A stretch of DNA of 64,000 bases from Rhabdophis nuchalis (GCA_039707465.1 CM077643.1:378736419-378800418), one strand, 5' to 3'. Shown: positions 11,355 through 21,172, numbered from the stretch's first letter. Made by a program: numbers and translations. Notes: a model not told the origin generated them from the letters alone.

Positions 11355-11690
11355 AAACTAGAGCAAGTAGATTAACATACACTGGATATAATATTTGATA
11401 AAGATGGAAAGATGGAAAAGTGGATGGAGAAACTTCGAAGTGTTGAAGTGCTGTTGTCTATTGTGAGGAATAAATGTTTGTCAGAGGAAGCAAAAATGGC
11501 TGCCCTTAAGAGAATGCTTCTGTCCCTTCCATTATATGGAAGAGAGAATTCGGGATGTTGAAAGAGACATAAAAGCAAAGTGAAAAAATTTGAATAGGAT
11601 ATTTAAGAAGTGTGTGGCATAAAACAGGAAAAAATAGGATCAGGAATGAATGGGTGCAGCATGATCTCATTTAAAAGAAAGTATTCATCC
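11355..11690 (+). mobile_element. degraded non-LTR retrotransposon RT, right part
   Basis: With frame breaks, this encodes a typical post-RT region of RTE-like LINEs: a stretch about activity-dead loops, PLYGREN-like residues and RNEWVQHDL near the end. It is separated from 10030-10260 by the CR1, and the middle of the RT domain is also missing, so some deletion accompanied or followed the insertion. Confidence 0.5.
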
Positions 11691-12439
11691 GCTCTGAACT
11701 GCCTTTCAATTTACTGAGCTTTTCTTTTAGACTATGTTCACATGTCACACTTATTACTCATGGTCAGCTGAACATGCTTTTAACCCAGGTCAACTGAGCT
11801 GGGTCCTTGTGCTAGAAATGAAATGGTCCTATAAACTAACCCAAAGCCAATGTAATTATTTTTATACTTCCAATGTTATACCCCCCTGGGTGGCAGTTAG
11901 GAAAATATTGTGAACTCAGCACATTATTATCTGAAAACTTGAAAGCTAGCTTTCCTGTTCATCTTGTGAGCAAGAAAAAGAAGGAAACTTTGCCCTTCCA
12001 AAGTCAGATAAATTGAATCCCAGAAACAAAAGGAGCCAGTTGTCTAAATTGTAACTGAATCCCTTTCCTTTATAATAAAATTTAATTAGAAAAGCTCCAT
12101 GTAAACCTTGGATTTGGCTACCAAGTGTGACAGCAGATGAAGAACTGAGAAATATTATCTTCCTGATGCTACAGTGTTAAGATAGGTTGTCTTGTATATA
12201 ACCAGTACAGAGTCTCCTTAGCTTTCAAGGCCAAACAAATCTTTACTTTTTTATTATTGTATTATTAAGATTTCTATGCCACTCCATTCCACACGGGGTC
12301 TGAGTATCTTATTTCAAGAAGCTAAGGAACAGAGGACCTGAATTAAATCTGGATGGAAGACTGCCATTAAAGAGCAGGGATGTAGCCTTGGTGGGGAACC
12401 CAAAAACATTGCTTTAATGAAAGCACTGGGGAACTATTT
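11691..12439. other. unassigned sequence
   Basis: A weak LINE-tail-like block (TTTATTATTGTATTATTAAG, CTATGCCACTCC) lies at 12245-12290. Otherwise nothing is recognised. Confidence 0.35.
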
Positions 12440-12902
12440 TCAAAGTGTATGTAGACGAGGCTATGGTTTTCCCAGTTGCAATGTATGGCTGTGAAAGTTG
12501 GACCATAAGAAAGGCTGAGCGCCAAAGAATTGAGGCCTTTGAACTATGGTGTTGGAGAAGACTCCTGCGAGTCCCTTGAACTGCAAGGCAATCAAGTCAG
12601 TCAATCCTAGAGGAGATCAACCGTGACTGCTCTTTAGAAGGCCAGATCCTGAAGATAAAACTCAAGTACTTTGGCCACCTAATGAGAAGGAAGGACTCAC
12701 TGGAGAAAAGCCTAATGCTGGGAACGATTGAGGGCAAAAGAAGAATGGGACGACAGAGAATGAGGTGGCTGGATGGAGTCACCGAAGCAGTAGGCGTGAG
12801 CTTAAATGGACTCCAGAGGATGATAGAGGACAGGAAGGCCTGGAGGAATGTTGTCTATGGGGTTGTGATGGGTCGGACATGACTTCGCAACTAACAACAA
12901 AA
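12440..12902 (+). mobile_element. BovB (RTE-clade) LINE, 3' end
   Basis: Codable segments read YGCESW-like, then AFELWCWRRLLRVP, then FGHLMRRKDSLEKSLMLG, then GRQRMRWLDGVTEA. This is the conserved C-terminal part of BovB. The element ends with GGTCGGACATGACTTCGCAA and a CAACAA tail at about 12902. Reading frame is kept over 12682-12882 but broken upstream. BovB is abundant in squamates and known from ruminants, where horizontal transfer is the accepted explanation. Confidence 0.9.
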
Positions 12903-12970
12903 AGAAATACTATGGCTGTGTTTGTGAAGCCACTGGGAACAGAGCTCAGCTTGAAGACTGCAGTCTAAAG

Positions 12971-13156
12971 CAGTGGCCCTCAAACGTTTGGGTGTCATGG
13001 GTCAGTTCCAGGGAGAAAGTTTTCCATGGACTGGAGGGGGCATAGTTTTTTATGCTACCTGCATTCCATGGATATGGCTTTGCTTGTTTGTGCAGCCTGG
13101 TTGCTGGCATGCCTCAGACCAGTGCCAATCTACACACCAGGGGTTGGGGGCCCCTG
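12971..13156. mobile_element. hAT-type MITE (CAGTGGCCCTCAAACG...GGCCCCTG), perfect TSD
   Basis: The exact 8-bp duplication GTCTAAAG flanks the element (12963-12970 and 13157-13164), with inverted CAGTGGCCC and GGGCCCCTG ends. The interior (GATATGGCTTTGCTTGTTTG, then CAGACCAGTGCC) is related to the copy at 21173-21313. Confidence 0.88.
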
Positions 13157-13177
13157 GTCTAAAGGATGTAAAATAGA

Positions 13178-13231
13178 GGAGCAGTTAGACTAGAAGATAT
13201 CCAAGGTCCCTTCCAACTCTGTTATTCTGTG
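13178..13231 (+). mobile_element. CR1 LINE, 3' terminus only
   Basis: AGACTAGAAGATATCCAAGG, then CCCTTCCAACTCTG and ATTCTGTG, is the last ~55 bases of CR1. It is a very short 5'-truncated insertion. Confidence 0.7.
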
Positions 13232-14029
13232 TCATGGAGACAGGAATGCTTTTTTTTTTACACAGGAGCTGAAGATAAGGAGACTACTGTCCCACAACAG
13301 CAGATGTAGCAGGCCAAACTTGTGTTCAGTGTGAGGGCTTGGGGGTTTTGTGCCTTTGAGTACATCTTTCTTCTGCTAGCTATAACAAATGAGTTAATAC
13401 AGTTTTCTTGGCAGTGTTTTCGGATGTGGTTTGCCCTTGCCTTCTTCCTAGAGCTGAGAGTGCTGACTCAAGGTCAGACTGCTAGCTTTGTGCCTAAATT
13501 GGGATTAGAAGTGAAGTTTCTACACTACTAGTCCAGTGCCCTGACAATAACCCAAACCAGCCATAAATCACAATTGGCTGGCTTCATCTAAAATGCTGAG
13601 CCATAAAACACTGCAGATCACAAGGGATGCATTCACAAGACTTCCTAAACCACAATCTGATATGTTTGTAACCTTCTTTGTGGCATAAACACAGGCAGGC
13701 AAGAAAAATCTGGAGCCAGCATGTATCTAATTTAGTCTATGATCAGGTCCTCATCTCTCCCTCACTGCAGCCCCCCATCCTGGGTCTTTAACATGCATCC
13801 CCCTCCTGTTGGGTTTCAGTGCCATCTGCTGTTGCCCACAGTCATCTTTTTTTGAACTAGAGGTCCTCCCCGCCAAAAGCTGATTCACAGCTGGTCCACA
13901 CGTACATTTGTAAATTCATTTGTATAATGTAATGGGCAGAAGGAAGTTTTCCTCTTCCAGAAATTATATTCACTGTAAAATCAGAGAGCTGCTTCTTGCT
14001 GCTGGGGAAGATAGAATGACAGTTTAACC
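13232..14029. other. unassigned; weak relic repeat at 13550-13660
   Basis: Positions 13550-13660 (CCATAAATCACAATTGGCTG and neighbours) belong to a diffuse, diverged family with AAACCA/TGGTTT-type motifs also seen near 14520-14720, 42850-43080, 43480-43580 and 48040-48160. No exon is supported. Confidence 0.35.
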
Positions 14030-14161
14030 CAGGGGTGTCAAACTTGGCAACTTTAAGACTTGTGGGCTTCAACTCCCAGAATTCTTCAACCCGCATGGCT
14101 AGCTGGGAAATTCTGGAACTGAAGTCCACAAGTCTTAATATTGGCATTATTGACACCTCTG
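14030..14161. mobile_element. hairpin hAT MITE (CTTCAACTCCCAGAATT family)
   Basis: The ends are CAGGGGTGTCAAAC and TTGACACCTCTG. The arms contain the shared segment CTTCAACTCCCAGAATTC and its diverged complement. The flanking 8-mers GTTTAACC and CTTTAGCC match at 6 of 8 positions. This copy is older than the sisters with perfect duplications. Confidence 0.8.
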
Positions 14162-14770
14162 CTTTAGCCAATCTGATCCTATTTTAACTTTTCCTGCCTT
14201 CATCAGTCTAGCAATTCTTGTTTACCTTTAGCACAAATTTTATGAATGGCCTCTAAAGCAGGACCATTGCTAGCCAGATCTTAGCTTATGAAATGATTAA
14301 ATCTTCTTACATGTAAATAAATAAATAAAGAAGAAGAAAGTACTTTCCAAACAACATTTTAAAATGTGGTTCCCCCCCTTTCTCTTAGCCACACACAGGT
14401 TTTGTTTCTACAATAGCCTAAATCAAAATTTGTTCCGCTTTTTGGGGTCTTAATATGTTAAGTGACTTAAGATTGTGCGGTTAGTTGATTGAGTGCATTT
14501 ATTAAGTCGTGTGTTGCATAAACCCTTCAAATTATAAACCACTGTGAAATAAATCATGGCTTAAAATGTTGTATAAACAGGGCCACACATTTCTCCATGT
14601 CGTGCTGTGCTTCCTTATTGTGGCGAGAGTGTGTGTGTGTGTGTGTTTCTGGGAGAGATGAGTGAGAACATCTTTATTTTGTTTATTTGTGGTTCATTAA
14701 CTAAAATGAGTTCACCCTATAAATAAAGTAAGCCACGAATCATGCTTCCAGAACACATTGGCTGCACTTA
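14162..14770. other. unassigned; relic repeat motifs, (GT)n at 14630-14646
   Basis: A short AAAT run lies near 14313-14330 and a GT repeat at 14630-14646. Positions 14520-14720 carry the diffuse TAAACCACTGTG/CATGGCTTAAA motifs noted for 13550-13660. Confidence 0.35.
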
Positions 14771-15340
14771 TGTTGGAAGAAATGTCCATCTGAGTTCAGT
14801 TCCAAGTGGGGGAAAAGACACTGGATTCATGGAAGTTGCTTGGAAAGAAAATTTAATGGTGGACAGCAGGGACCACATGGTTTGAGGTCCTAGGGGAAAA
14901 AGCGGGATCATATGCCTTGAAGATCTTGAAGGTGGAAAAAAGGGAAGAGAGGCTGAGAAAGCCTGAGTTTTATACCCTCTCTTGGGCCCTGACTTGGAGC
15001 TTCCTGTTCCTGTGTAAGAAATGTATTCTGATTGGTGGTCAGACTCCCAAGGGGTGGGGATCTTAGCTAACTTTGTAGGCTGTCTGTCTCCCAGGCTTGA
15101 TTGAGCTGTTGCTGGGTGATGATGTAATGAAGGGCTTTTGGGCAATTCCTTCTATGGCTCTGCCTAAAAGAGGGAGATCATTTTTTTTATGCAGAATAGA
15201 CTGGCTCAGGCCTTAGTGGTCCATTGACAAAGGTGGGGGGGGTGAGTATCTGCCTCTTTTAGGGGGAAATATTCTGCCCTTTTAATATTTCCTAAAATAT
15301 GTCATTTTTCTAGGAGAGGGGTGGGTGCTGACTTCCTACA
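14771..15340 (-). mobile_element. solo LTR (copy 1)
   Basis: The block begins TGTTGGAAGAAATGTCCATC and ends GACTTCCTACA, the TG...CA ends expected for a long terminal repeat. It is flanked by the 4-bp duplication CTTA (14767-14770 and 15341-15344). It is 570 bp long and clearly homologous along its length to 53631-54186. No gag, pol or second LTR is adjacent, so it is a solo LTR left by recombination between the two LTRs of one provirus or Gypsy-type element. Strand is set arbitrarily because no internal region fixes it. Confidence 0.78.
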
Positions 15341-15734
15341 CTTAAAGGCTATGCTAACACGACACATTATAGCTTGATGCAGTTCATACACACTGTTATA
15401 GGAAGCTATTTCAAATATAAAATTAATATCCCATATCTAAAAGCACTTGAGTCAAAATATTTTCCAGAAATAAATCTCACTCATAAAACTCTGCAGCCTC
15501 TCTGCCGCATTGTTTTCAAATCAGTGGCATGTATTTTAGAGAAATCGGTGGCCTGTATTTTAGGGAATTCGGTTAGAAGCTGCCTCAGGAGGCTGGTGCC
15601 ATTCAAGGCTGACATAGGATGTTTTACTTTTCACCTGAGACTAGGTTTACGTATCACTTTCATCCAAAATGTGGTTTGCTTGGCTGGTGTGAACCCAAAG
15701 CAAGTGTGGATTGTAAACTAGACTTATGGTTATA
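15341..15734. other. unassigned sequence
   Basis: The 115-codon open stretch at 15374-15721 has no recognisable domain and contains an internal near-duplication (GTGGCATGTATTTTAG and GTGGCCTGTATTTTAG near 15523 and 15549). I see no splice or promoter support. Confidence 0.35.
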
Positions 15735-15784
15735 TGCAATGCAATGCAATGCAATGCAATGCAATGCAATGCAATGCAATGCAA
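15735..15784. repeat. (TGCAA)n microsatellite, CR1 tail
   Basis: Perfect pentanucleotide repeats directly abut the CR1 3' end, so they probably arose by slippage during target-primed reverse transcription or by later expansion. Confidence 0.9.
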
Positions 15785-16345
15785 TAGCAGAGTTGGAAGG
15801 GACCTTGGAGGTCTTCTAGTCCAACCCCCTGCCTAGGCAGGAAACCCTATACCGTTTCAGACAAATGGCTATCCAACATCTTCTTGAAGACTTGCAGGGT
15901 TAGGGCATTCACAACTTCTGGAGGCAAGCTGTTCCACTGATTAATTGTTCTAACTGCCAGGAAATTTCTCCTCAGTTCTAAGTTGCTTCTCTTCTTGATT
16001 AGTTTCCACTCATTGCTTCTTGTTCTACCCTCAGGTGCTTTGGAGAATAGCTTGACTCCCTCTTCTTTGTGGCAACCCCTGAGATAGTGGAACACTGCTA
16101 TCATGTCTCCTCTAGTCCTTCTTTTCAACTACACATACCCAGTTCCTGCAACCGTTCTTCATATGTTTTAGCCTCCAGTCCCCTAATCATCTTTGTTGCT
16201 CTTCTCTGCACTCTTTCTAGAGTCTCCACATCTTTTCTACATCGTGGCGACCAAAACTGAATGCCGTATTCCAAGTGTGGCCTTACCAAGGCCTTATAAA
16301 GTGGTATTAACGCTTCCCGTGATCTTGATTCTATCCCTCTATTGT
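15735..16345 (-). mobile_element. CR1 LINE, 3' end with (TGCAA)n tail
   Basis: About ten copies of ATGCA/TGCAA (15735-15784) form the 3' tail. Then comes the reverse-complement CR1 terminus (AGCAGAGTTGGAAGGGACC) and an uninterrupted C-terminal ORF from 16128 to 15847 (TRGDMIAVFHYLRGCHKEEG, ending SHLSETV). The copy ends near 16345 at the TCTATCCCTCTATTG block. Confidence 0.9.
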
Positions 16346-16990
16346 AAACCCTGATAACTGATTAAGCAAACAGAGCTGAAAGTTTTGGGTGAGAAGATGT
16401 TTACCCTTTTCTCTCCGTGTAGTTTTCCTGTCCTAACTTGCACTGTGGGTTATGTTGAGAAACGTTATGGAACGGAAGGGTTGGGTCTAATCCTTTTTCC
16501 CTGATCCAGTGAGCAGATATTTCCTCCCACTGCAGCAATTTAATGGATGTAGCAGAAGGTTACCTCACAGGCTGCTGTATAAACTCCTCCTCCCCCCCCC
16601 TTTTTTTTTCACTGCTTGACCCCACATTCATATGCTGAGAATTTCCTTCTCATCACAGTCCCTTCTAAATCAATTACGTGCTCCAGTTAAGCAGGACCTG
16701 GGGTAGTCTGGTTTTCCCTTCTAACACCTTCCACTGTACATAGCTTTTCATTTCTTCTTAATACTCTCCTCCTCCTATCTTTTCTGGAAGTGCAATGTTC
16801 GGACACTGTTTTAGATCTCTTTCCTTTTCTGGGCTCTGATGCTTACAGTATGTTCAGATTTAATATTTCCTTCCATCATTATGAAACGGGTGGGTGGGAG
16901 AGATTTTTCTTTCTTTCTGCTGACTCTACCAAAGCTTTAAAGTGGGCTCTTTTCAGACCTAGTCATATTGATTATTATAGCACTCTATTT
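16346..16990. other. unassigned sequence
   Basis: This stretch contains a C8-T9 homopolymer junction at about 16590-16610 and T/C-rich stretches, with no recognised element. Confidence 0.35.
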
Positions 16991-17087
16991 CAGTGTTTCT
17001 CAACCTTGGTGACTTTAAGTAGCTGGCTGGGGGATTCTGGGAGTTGAAGTCCACAGGAGTTAAAGTTGCCAAGGTTGAGAAACACTG
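16991..17087. mobile_element. hairpin hAT MITE, perfect TSD
   Basis: CAGTGTTTCTCAACCTTGG and its inverted copy bound 97 bp. The exact duplication CTCTATTT lies at 16983-16990 and 17088-17095. The left arm is shortened relative to sister copies, so the TTCAACTCCCAGAATC motif survives only in the right arm. Confidence 0.9.
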
Positions 17088-17509
17088 CTCTATTTTCTGG
17101 TCTCTTTTGTAACCTTTCTCTCTCTGCCTGTAATGGTTTTGTGCACTTAATTCTTTCTTCCCTTGCACGACAGCCTGGCCATGTTGTTTCCATTGTTTTC
17201 TGGGTGTAGGATGCCGAGGTTCTTCACCCAACATGGGTTAGAATGGAAGCTGAAGCATCCCCCTTCTATTGAAAACGTACCTTGAATCTTTCTGCCCTTC
17301 GTTTGCCTGTTCAGCTGGCCTTTTTTCTTCACACTTACCTGTAGGCTACATTCACACAATATTTTAAGTTTGATTACTGAGCCAACTGAATCAACCCTTT
17401 GATGATACTGGCTTCCCAAGAGCATGAAGCAAACTCCTGGTTCCGACAAAAAATCCTTTTATTAATTTACTGTGCATTCTTCTCATTCACATCCAACAAA
17501 GTGTTTCAA
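17088..17509. other. unassigned sequence
   Basis: No family is recognised. The sequence TACATTCACACAATATTTTA at 17347-17366 resembles the edge of the diffuse relic repeat. Confidence 0.3.
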
Positions 17510-17985
17510 GGGAGGATTTACCTCGTCCACCTGTGGCCTTACTCCCAAGTCCACCGTTAGCTGTTCTTTAGCTGTTCCCAGTGGTGGAATTCAGCCAGTT
17601 TGCACCACTTTGAGAGAACTGGTTGCTAACTTTCTGAGCAATTTGGTAAACTGGTTGTTGGAAGAAATCATTAGGGTAGAGGACCGGTTGTTAAATTATT
17701 TGAATCCCATCATTGGCTGTTCCCTTTGTCTAGCAACTCTGTGCATGTGCACACTGGGAACAGGCTCCAGCTGTTCGGCTGCCTCTGAAGGCAGCTGATA
17801 ACTGGCATATGGCTCTGGTCCCCTCTCTGCCTCCAACACAGAGCCCTCATCAGAACCTTCCCCAGACTCCAGGACTGGCCCATGTTCCTCCCCAACCTCC
17901 TCACTGTCCGAATCTGCTGCCAGCTCTGCTGGCTGCTGGCATGCCCCAAAAGATACAATATATGGAATGATAAACTGAGCAACCA
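17510..17985. repeat. unclassified interspersed repeat, copy 1 (interrupted)
   Basis: This shares an extended match with 44400-44720, including CTGTGGCCTTACTCCCAAGT and AGACTCCAGGACTGGCCCAT. On the minus strand both copies could encode an acidic peptide (ESGEGSDEGSVLEAE here), which suggests a retroelement ORF fragment of unknown class. A hAT MITE splits this copy at 17579-17715. Confidence 0.6.
17579..17715. mobile_element. hAT-type MITE (CAGTGGTGG family), perfect TSD, nested
   Basis: The element runs CAGTGGTGGAATTC to GAATCCCATCATTG, between exact duplications GCTGTTCC (17571-17578 and 17716-17723). The paralogous repeat at 44461-44475 shows the uninterrupted sequence AAGCTGTTCCTTTTG, a natural empty site that proves the insertion. 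Confidence 0.92.
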
Positions 17986-18408
17986 GGCTGGGCTTGTGCT
18001 GTTTATTAATCCACAAAAATACTAGCCAAGAGTTAACACAAGAAAAATTTCATTTTGCAAAGGCAGTCATTAGGTTTCTAACTAACCTTGTGCACATGCA
18101 TAAACACAATCTTTTCTTTCAGTGTCAACCACTTCTGTTCTTGCCTGCTTGCTAGATCCTCTGTTTCGTATATTTTCTCCATGTCTTTTCTCCATGTTTC
18201 TCTGCTTCCCTTTTTATGAGGATCTTATTTTTAATTCTGTTCCTGCGTCTGATAAATTGACTTTTCTTTTTCTCCCTTTCATGATCTTGAGCAAAATACC
18301 AAAGTAGAGGTCCCTAGCCTTGTACCAAGGCAGAAAAGTTGGCTATCTCCCCGTCTCCAGCTCTAGCATGGACCTTTAAAAATATTAAACATATCTATTT
18401 TTAGACCT
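17986..18408. other. unassigned sequence
   Basis: T-rich; GTTTATTAATCCAC at 18000-18013 may be part of the preceding unclassified repeat. Nothing else is recognised. Confidence 0.3.
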
Positions 18409-18481
18409 AGCTAGTGACAGCATTGGACTGTGCCTGATCTCAGAAAGTGCTTGTATTGGAGAGTACCGGGAACTCCCAAGG
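18409..18481 (+). mobile_element. 5S rRNA-derived SINE head, degraded
   Basis: TGCCTGATCTCAGAA followed by GCTTGTATTGGAGAGTACC and GGGAACTCCC mirrors the 5S rRNA sequence around its internal promoter, with about 30 bases deleted. It is not a functional 5S gene, because the ends and middle are missing. A SINE3-type (5S-headed) origin fits, with a second copy at 34365-34530. Confidence 0.55.
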
Positions 18482-19092
18482 TGTAAACAAATCTAAGAAG
18501 GTGGAAGAACATCCTGGAAAAAATAATAATGAACCATTTCCTTAGTTGACATGCAAACAGCACGGTTGTATCCATAAGATCATCAAGAATTACATTTCAT
18601 TCAAGGAGATTTGTAATTTTTATTAAGTTCTTAATGTGAAGTTTTATTCTTCCCATGTTGAAAATTGTATCTGCTCCTCTTCTGGTGGACAGAGAGACAA
18701 CACTTTTAAGTTTCTTTTCTTTCCACTCCTTTTCTGTTTCATGCAAGCGCTTAATGAGCTGCCACATGCCCAAGGGATTACCTGAGAGTGAAAAATGTAG
18801 TAGCTTGGCTTTGCGGCTATTCTTGCATCCTATCACCATTTCCAAGGTGATTAATGTTTGCTAAACATAGCTAGCAATATATCCAGGTTTGCACAACTCA
18901 TGGAGCTATGCTGGACTATATAAATCAAGAACAAGAGGTGGTACAGGCCAAGAACCTGAATTACAATCTGGATTTTCAGTGTAAACCCAATTTTCAGTGA
19001 GCATGCAGAATTGTTTGCCTGAATAGCAGATGACAGTCTTCTCTGCAAATGGGAAACACTGCTTTCTCCTATTGAGGAAGAGTATTTTCCAA
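18482..19092. other. unassigned sequence
   Basis: No element edges or exon-like signals are visible. Composition is moderately AT-rich. Confidence 0.35.
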
Positions 19093-19450
19093 TATAAAGG
19101 TAAAGGTAAAGGTTCCCCTCACATATATGTGCTAGTCGTTCCCAACTCTAGGGGGCAGTGGTCATCTCCGTTTCAAAGCCGAAGAGCCAGTGCTGTCCGA
19201 AGACATCTCCATGGTCATGTGGCTGGCATGACTAAATGCAGAAAGCGCATGGAACACCATTACCTTCCCACCAAAGGTGGTCCCTATTTTTCTACTTGCA
19301 TTTTCACATGCTTTCGAACTGCTAGGTTGGCAGAAGCTGGGACAAGGAACGGGAGCTCACTCCGTTAAGTGGCACTAGGGATTCGAACTGCTAAACTGCC
19401 AACTTTTCTGATCAACAAGCTCAGTGTCTTAGCCACTGAGCCAAAGCCTC
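19093..19450 (-). mobile_element. tRNA-derived SINE (GGTAAAGGTTCCCC family), full length
   Basis: On the minus strand the element starts with a tRNA-like head: an A-box-like GGCTCAGTGGCTAAGACACT and a B-box-like AGTTCGAATCCCTAG. It continues through a body with CATGGAGATGTCTTCGGAC and ends with CTTTACC repeats (19093-19110). A second copy is at 43090-43442. Confidence 0.85.
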
Positions 19451-19561
19451 CCGATCTTCTAATATACGGTAGTTCAGTTCAAATATGTTTTTCTCTTGTA
19501 GGAAAGGACTTGGTGGTTCAGCAGGCTGAGTGAATAATGGAGATAGCTTTATGTGTAGTAT

Positions 19562-19861
19562 ACAGCTACCAATTCGATCGGTTTGGCTGAAGTGGTAGTG
19601 TTTTGGAGGCCTGGTTTGCTGCCATGCCCCCAAACCGCTTCTCCTGGCGGTGCCTATGGCAGTGCCATCTTGTTTTTGGCTTCTGAGCATATTCAAAAGC
19701 ACTTTTATATGCACACATGTGCACACAGCACACATCAAGCATGCAGAGTGCACATCAAGCACATGCAGAGCGCACATCAAGCACATGCAGTGCACATCAA
19801 GCACATGCGCTGCGCAACCATGAGCCAACCAGCAGTAGCAGCTGCCGGAACCCTCCCCTGA
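19562..19861. mobile_element. diverged hAT-type MITE containing a ~20-bp minisatellite
   Basis: This resembles the interior and right half of 8596-8938 (TCGGTTTGGCTGAAGTGGTAG, CCATCTTGTTTTT, ACCAGCAGTAG, CCCTCCCCTG). Within it, 19732-19810 holds about five tandem copies of a ~20-bp unit, CACATCAAGCACATGCAG. Ends are eroded and no target duplication is visible. Confidence 0.55.
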
Positions 19862-20354
19862 GTAGGTTGCACCATTCTCCCTCCCTTTATTTCCCCTCAC
19901 GAAATATGTTTGGCTACTCCCATTGTTAGAAAGTTTATAGCTGAACTTCTAAGATCAGAACCTAAAAAGAACTATGCTGGACCAGAACTAAGACCCATCT
20001 AACCTAGCTTCCTCTATCGCAGGAACCATTCAGCTGCATGCGGCAAGCTCACAAGGATGGTGGTAGCCAACTTTCAGAATCGCTTCTCAGCAATTGAAAT
20101 GTAAGATATATTGCCTATGATGAAAGAAATAGCAAATACGTGGCTACCATACTGAGTTGTAAAATTTTGGTTTTCTGTAGCCCGGATCTGGTAGGTTGAA
20201 GGAATGTGTACCTGGAAAAGCTACGGAGGGGAATCTTGGCATCTCAGAGCTCTCCCAGTACATTCTGGAGAAAAAAATGCAAATTAAAAAGACTGAACTG
20301 GATGGGGATTGGGAGAAGAGGTTCAGGGTAGCCACATCCTAGAATCTCTTAGAA
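19862..20354. other. mostly unassigned; possible SINE relic 19955-20085
   Basis: TATGCTGGACCAGAACTAAG followed by CCATCTAACCTAGC resembles a widespread amniote SINE/LINE block of the form 'GCTGGATCAGACC...CCATCTAGTCCAGC'. The match is weak. Confidence 0.3.
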
Positions 20355-20928
20355 CACGAATGTCAAACTTGATTTCTTTGAGGGCCACATCAGGGTTGTG
20401 CTTGACCTCAGTGGGGCCAGGGGGGGGATATGGCCACCTGAACATCACTTGTGTCGTGGGTGCCTGTGATGGCCTGAACACTCTGCCAGCAAAAACAGGC
20501 TCCTGAGCTCCATTTTCAGTTGTGACGGCCTCCTGCAAACCTCGGCCAGCAAAAGCAGAGCTCGGGAGGGATGCCTGAGGCCCTTGCAAGCTCCGTTTCG
20601 CTGGCAGAGGAACTACAGGCCGGTCCTTCGCACCTCGCAGGCCAGATGTTTGATGTTTATTCGACTTATATCCCGCACCTATCTCCCAAAAGGGACTCAG
20701 GGCGGCGCACAGGAAGTTAAAACAAAATACAAATATACAAATATGTAATAAATATCATAAAACCAAATTAAACTTAGAAACCCCTGTGCTAAAATATTAC
20801 TAAAATCCCTCAGATTAAAATTGCTAATTTGAAACTCAGTCGATTAAAAGGGTGGTCACGCTAGGCCGGCTTGATGGAAAACGTGCATCTTCAGATCCGG
20901 ATCCCTGGCCTTGAGTTTGACACCCTTG
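20355..20928. mobile_element. hAT-type MITE (GTCAAACTTGA...GAGTTTGACACCCTTG), split by L2
   Basis: The left end ATGTCAAACTTGATTTCTT and right end GAGTTTGACACCCTTG match the termini of 34777-35300. The GAGGGCCACATCAGGGTTGTG subterminal block is also shared. An L2 3' end (20649-20899) lies between the two halves. Confidence 0.7.
20649..20899 (-). mobile_element. L2-type LINE, 3' end, nested in a hAT MITE
   Basis: TTTATTCGACTTATATCCCG, the GGGCGGCGCACAGG block and CTAGGCCGGCTTGATGG identify the L2 3' untranslated region and last codons. It is truncated after about 250 bp. Confidence 0.85.
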
Positions 20929-21171
20929 TTTCCCCAAAAATAAAACAGGGTCTTATTTTCTTTTGAACCCCAAAATAAGTGCTTGGCCTTATTTTTCGGG
21001 AGGTCTTATTATTTTTGAGGTGCAGGAGGTGGCGTGGTCACCTCATGGCTCCTGCGGTGATGCAATATTTTCAAGGAGGGCTTATTTTCAGGGGAGGGTT
21101 TATTTTAGCGCATGTGCTCAAAAGCGCAATTATTATCTGGGGCAGCCTTATTTTCAGGGAAACAGGGTAGG
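20926..21171. mobile_element. MITE with TTGTTTCCCC/CAGGGAAACAGGG ends
   Basis: The ends form inverted repeats and the interior is a series of CTTATTTT blocks, including GGTCTTATTATTTTTGAGG. The same structure recurs at 47566-47773. No transposase is present and the superfamily is not established; the target duplication is obscured because other elements abut both ends. Confidence 0.65.
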
Positions 21172-21172
21172 G

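Noticed and set aside
14771..15340. Endogenous retrovirus with coding genes
   Set aside because: Only an LTR-like block is present. No gag, pol or env similarity is found nearby.
19093..19450. Functional tRNA gene (clear A-box- and B-box-like segments)
   Set aside because: It is the head of a 350-bp SINE that recurs at 43090-43442, and a cloverleaf does not close.
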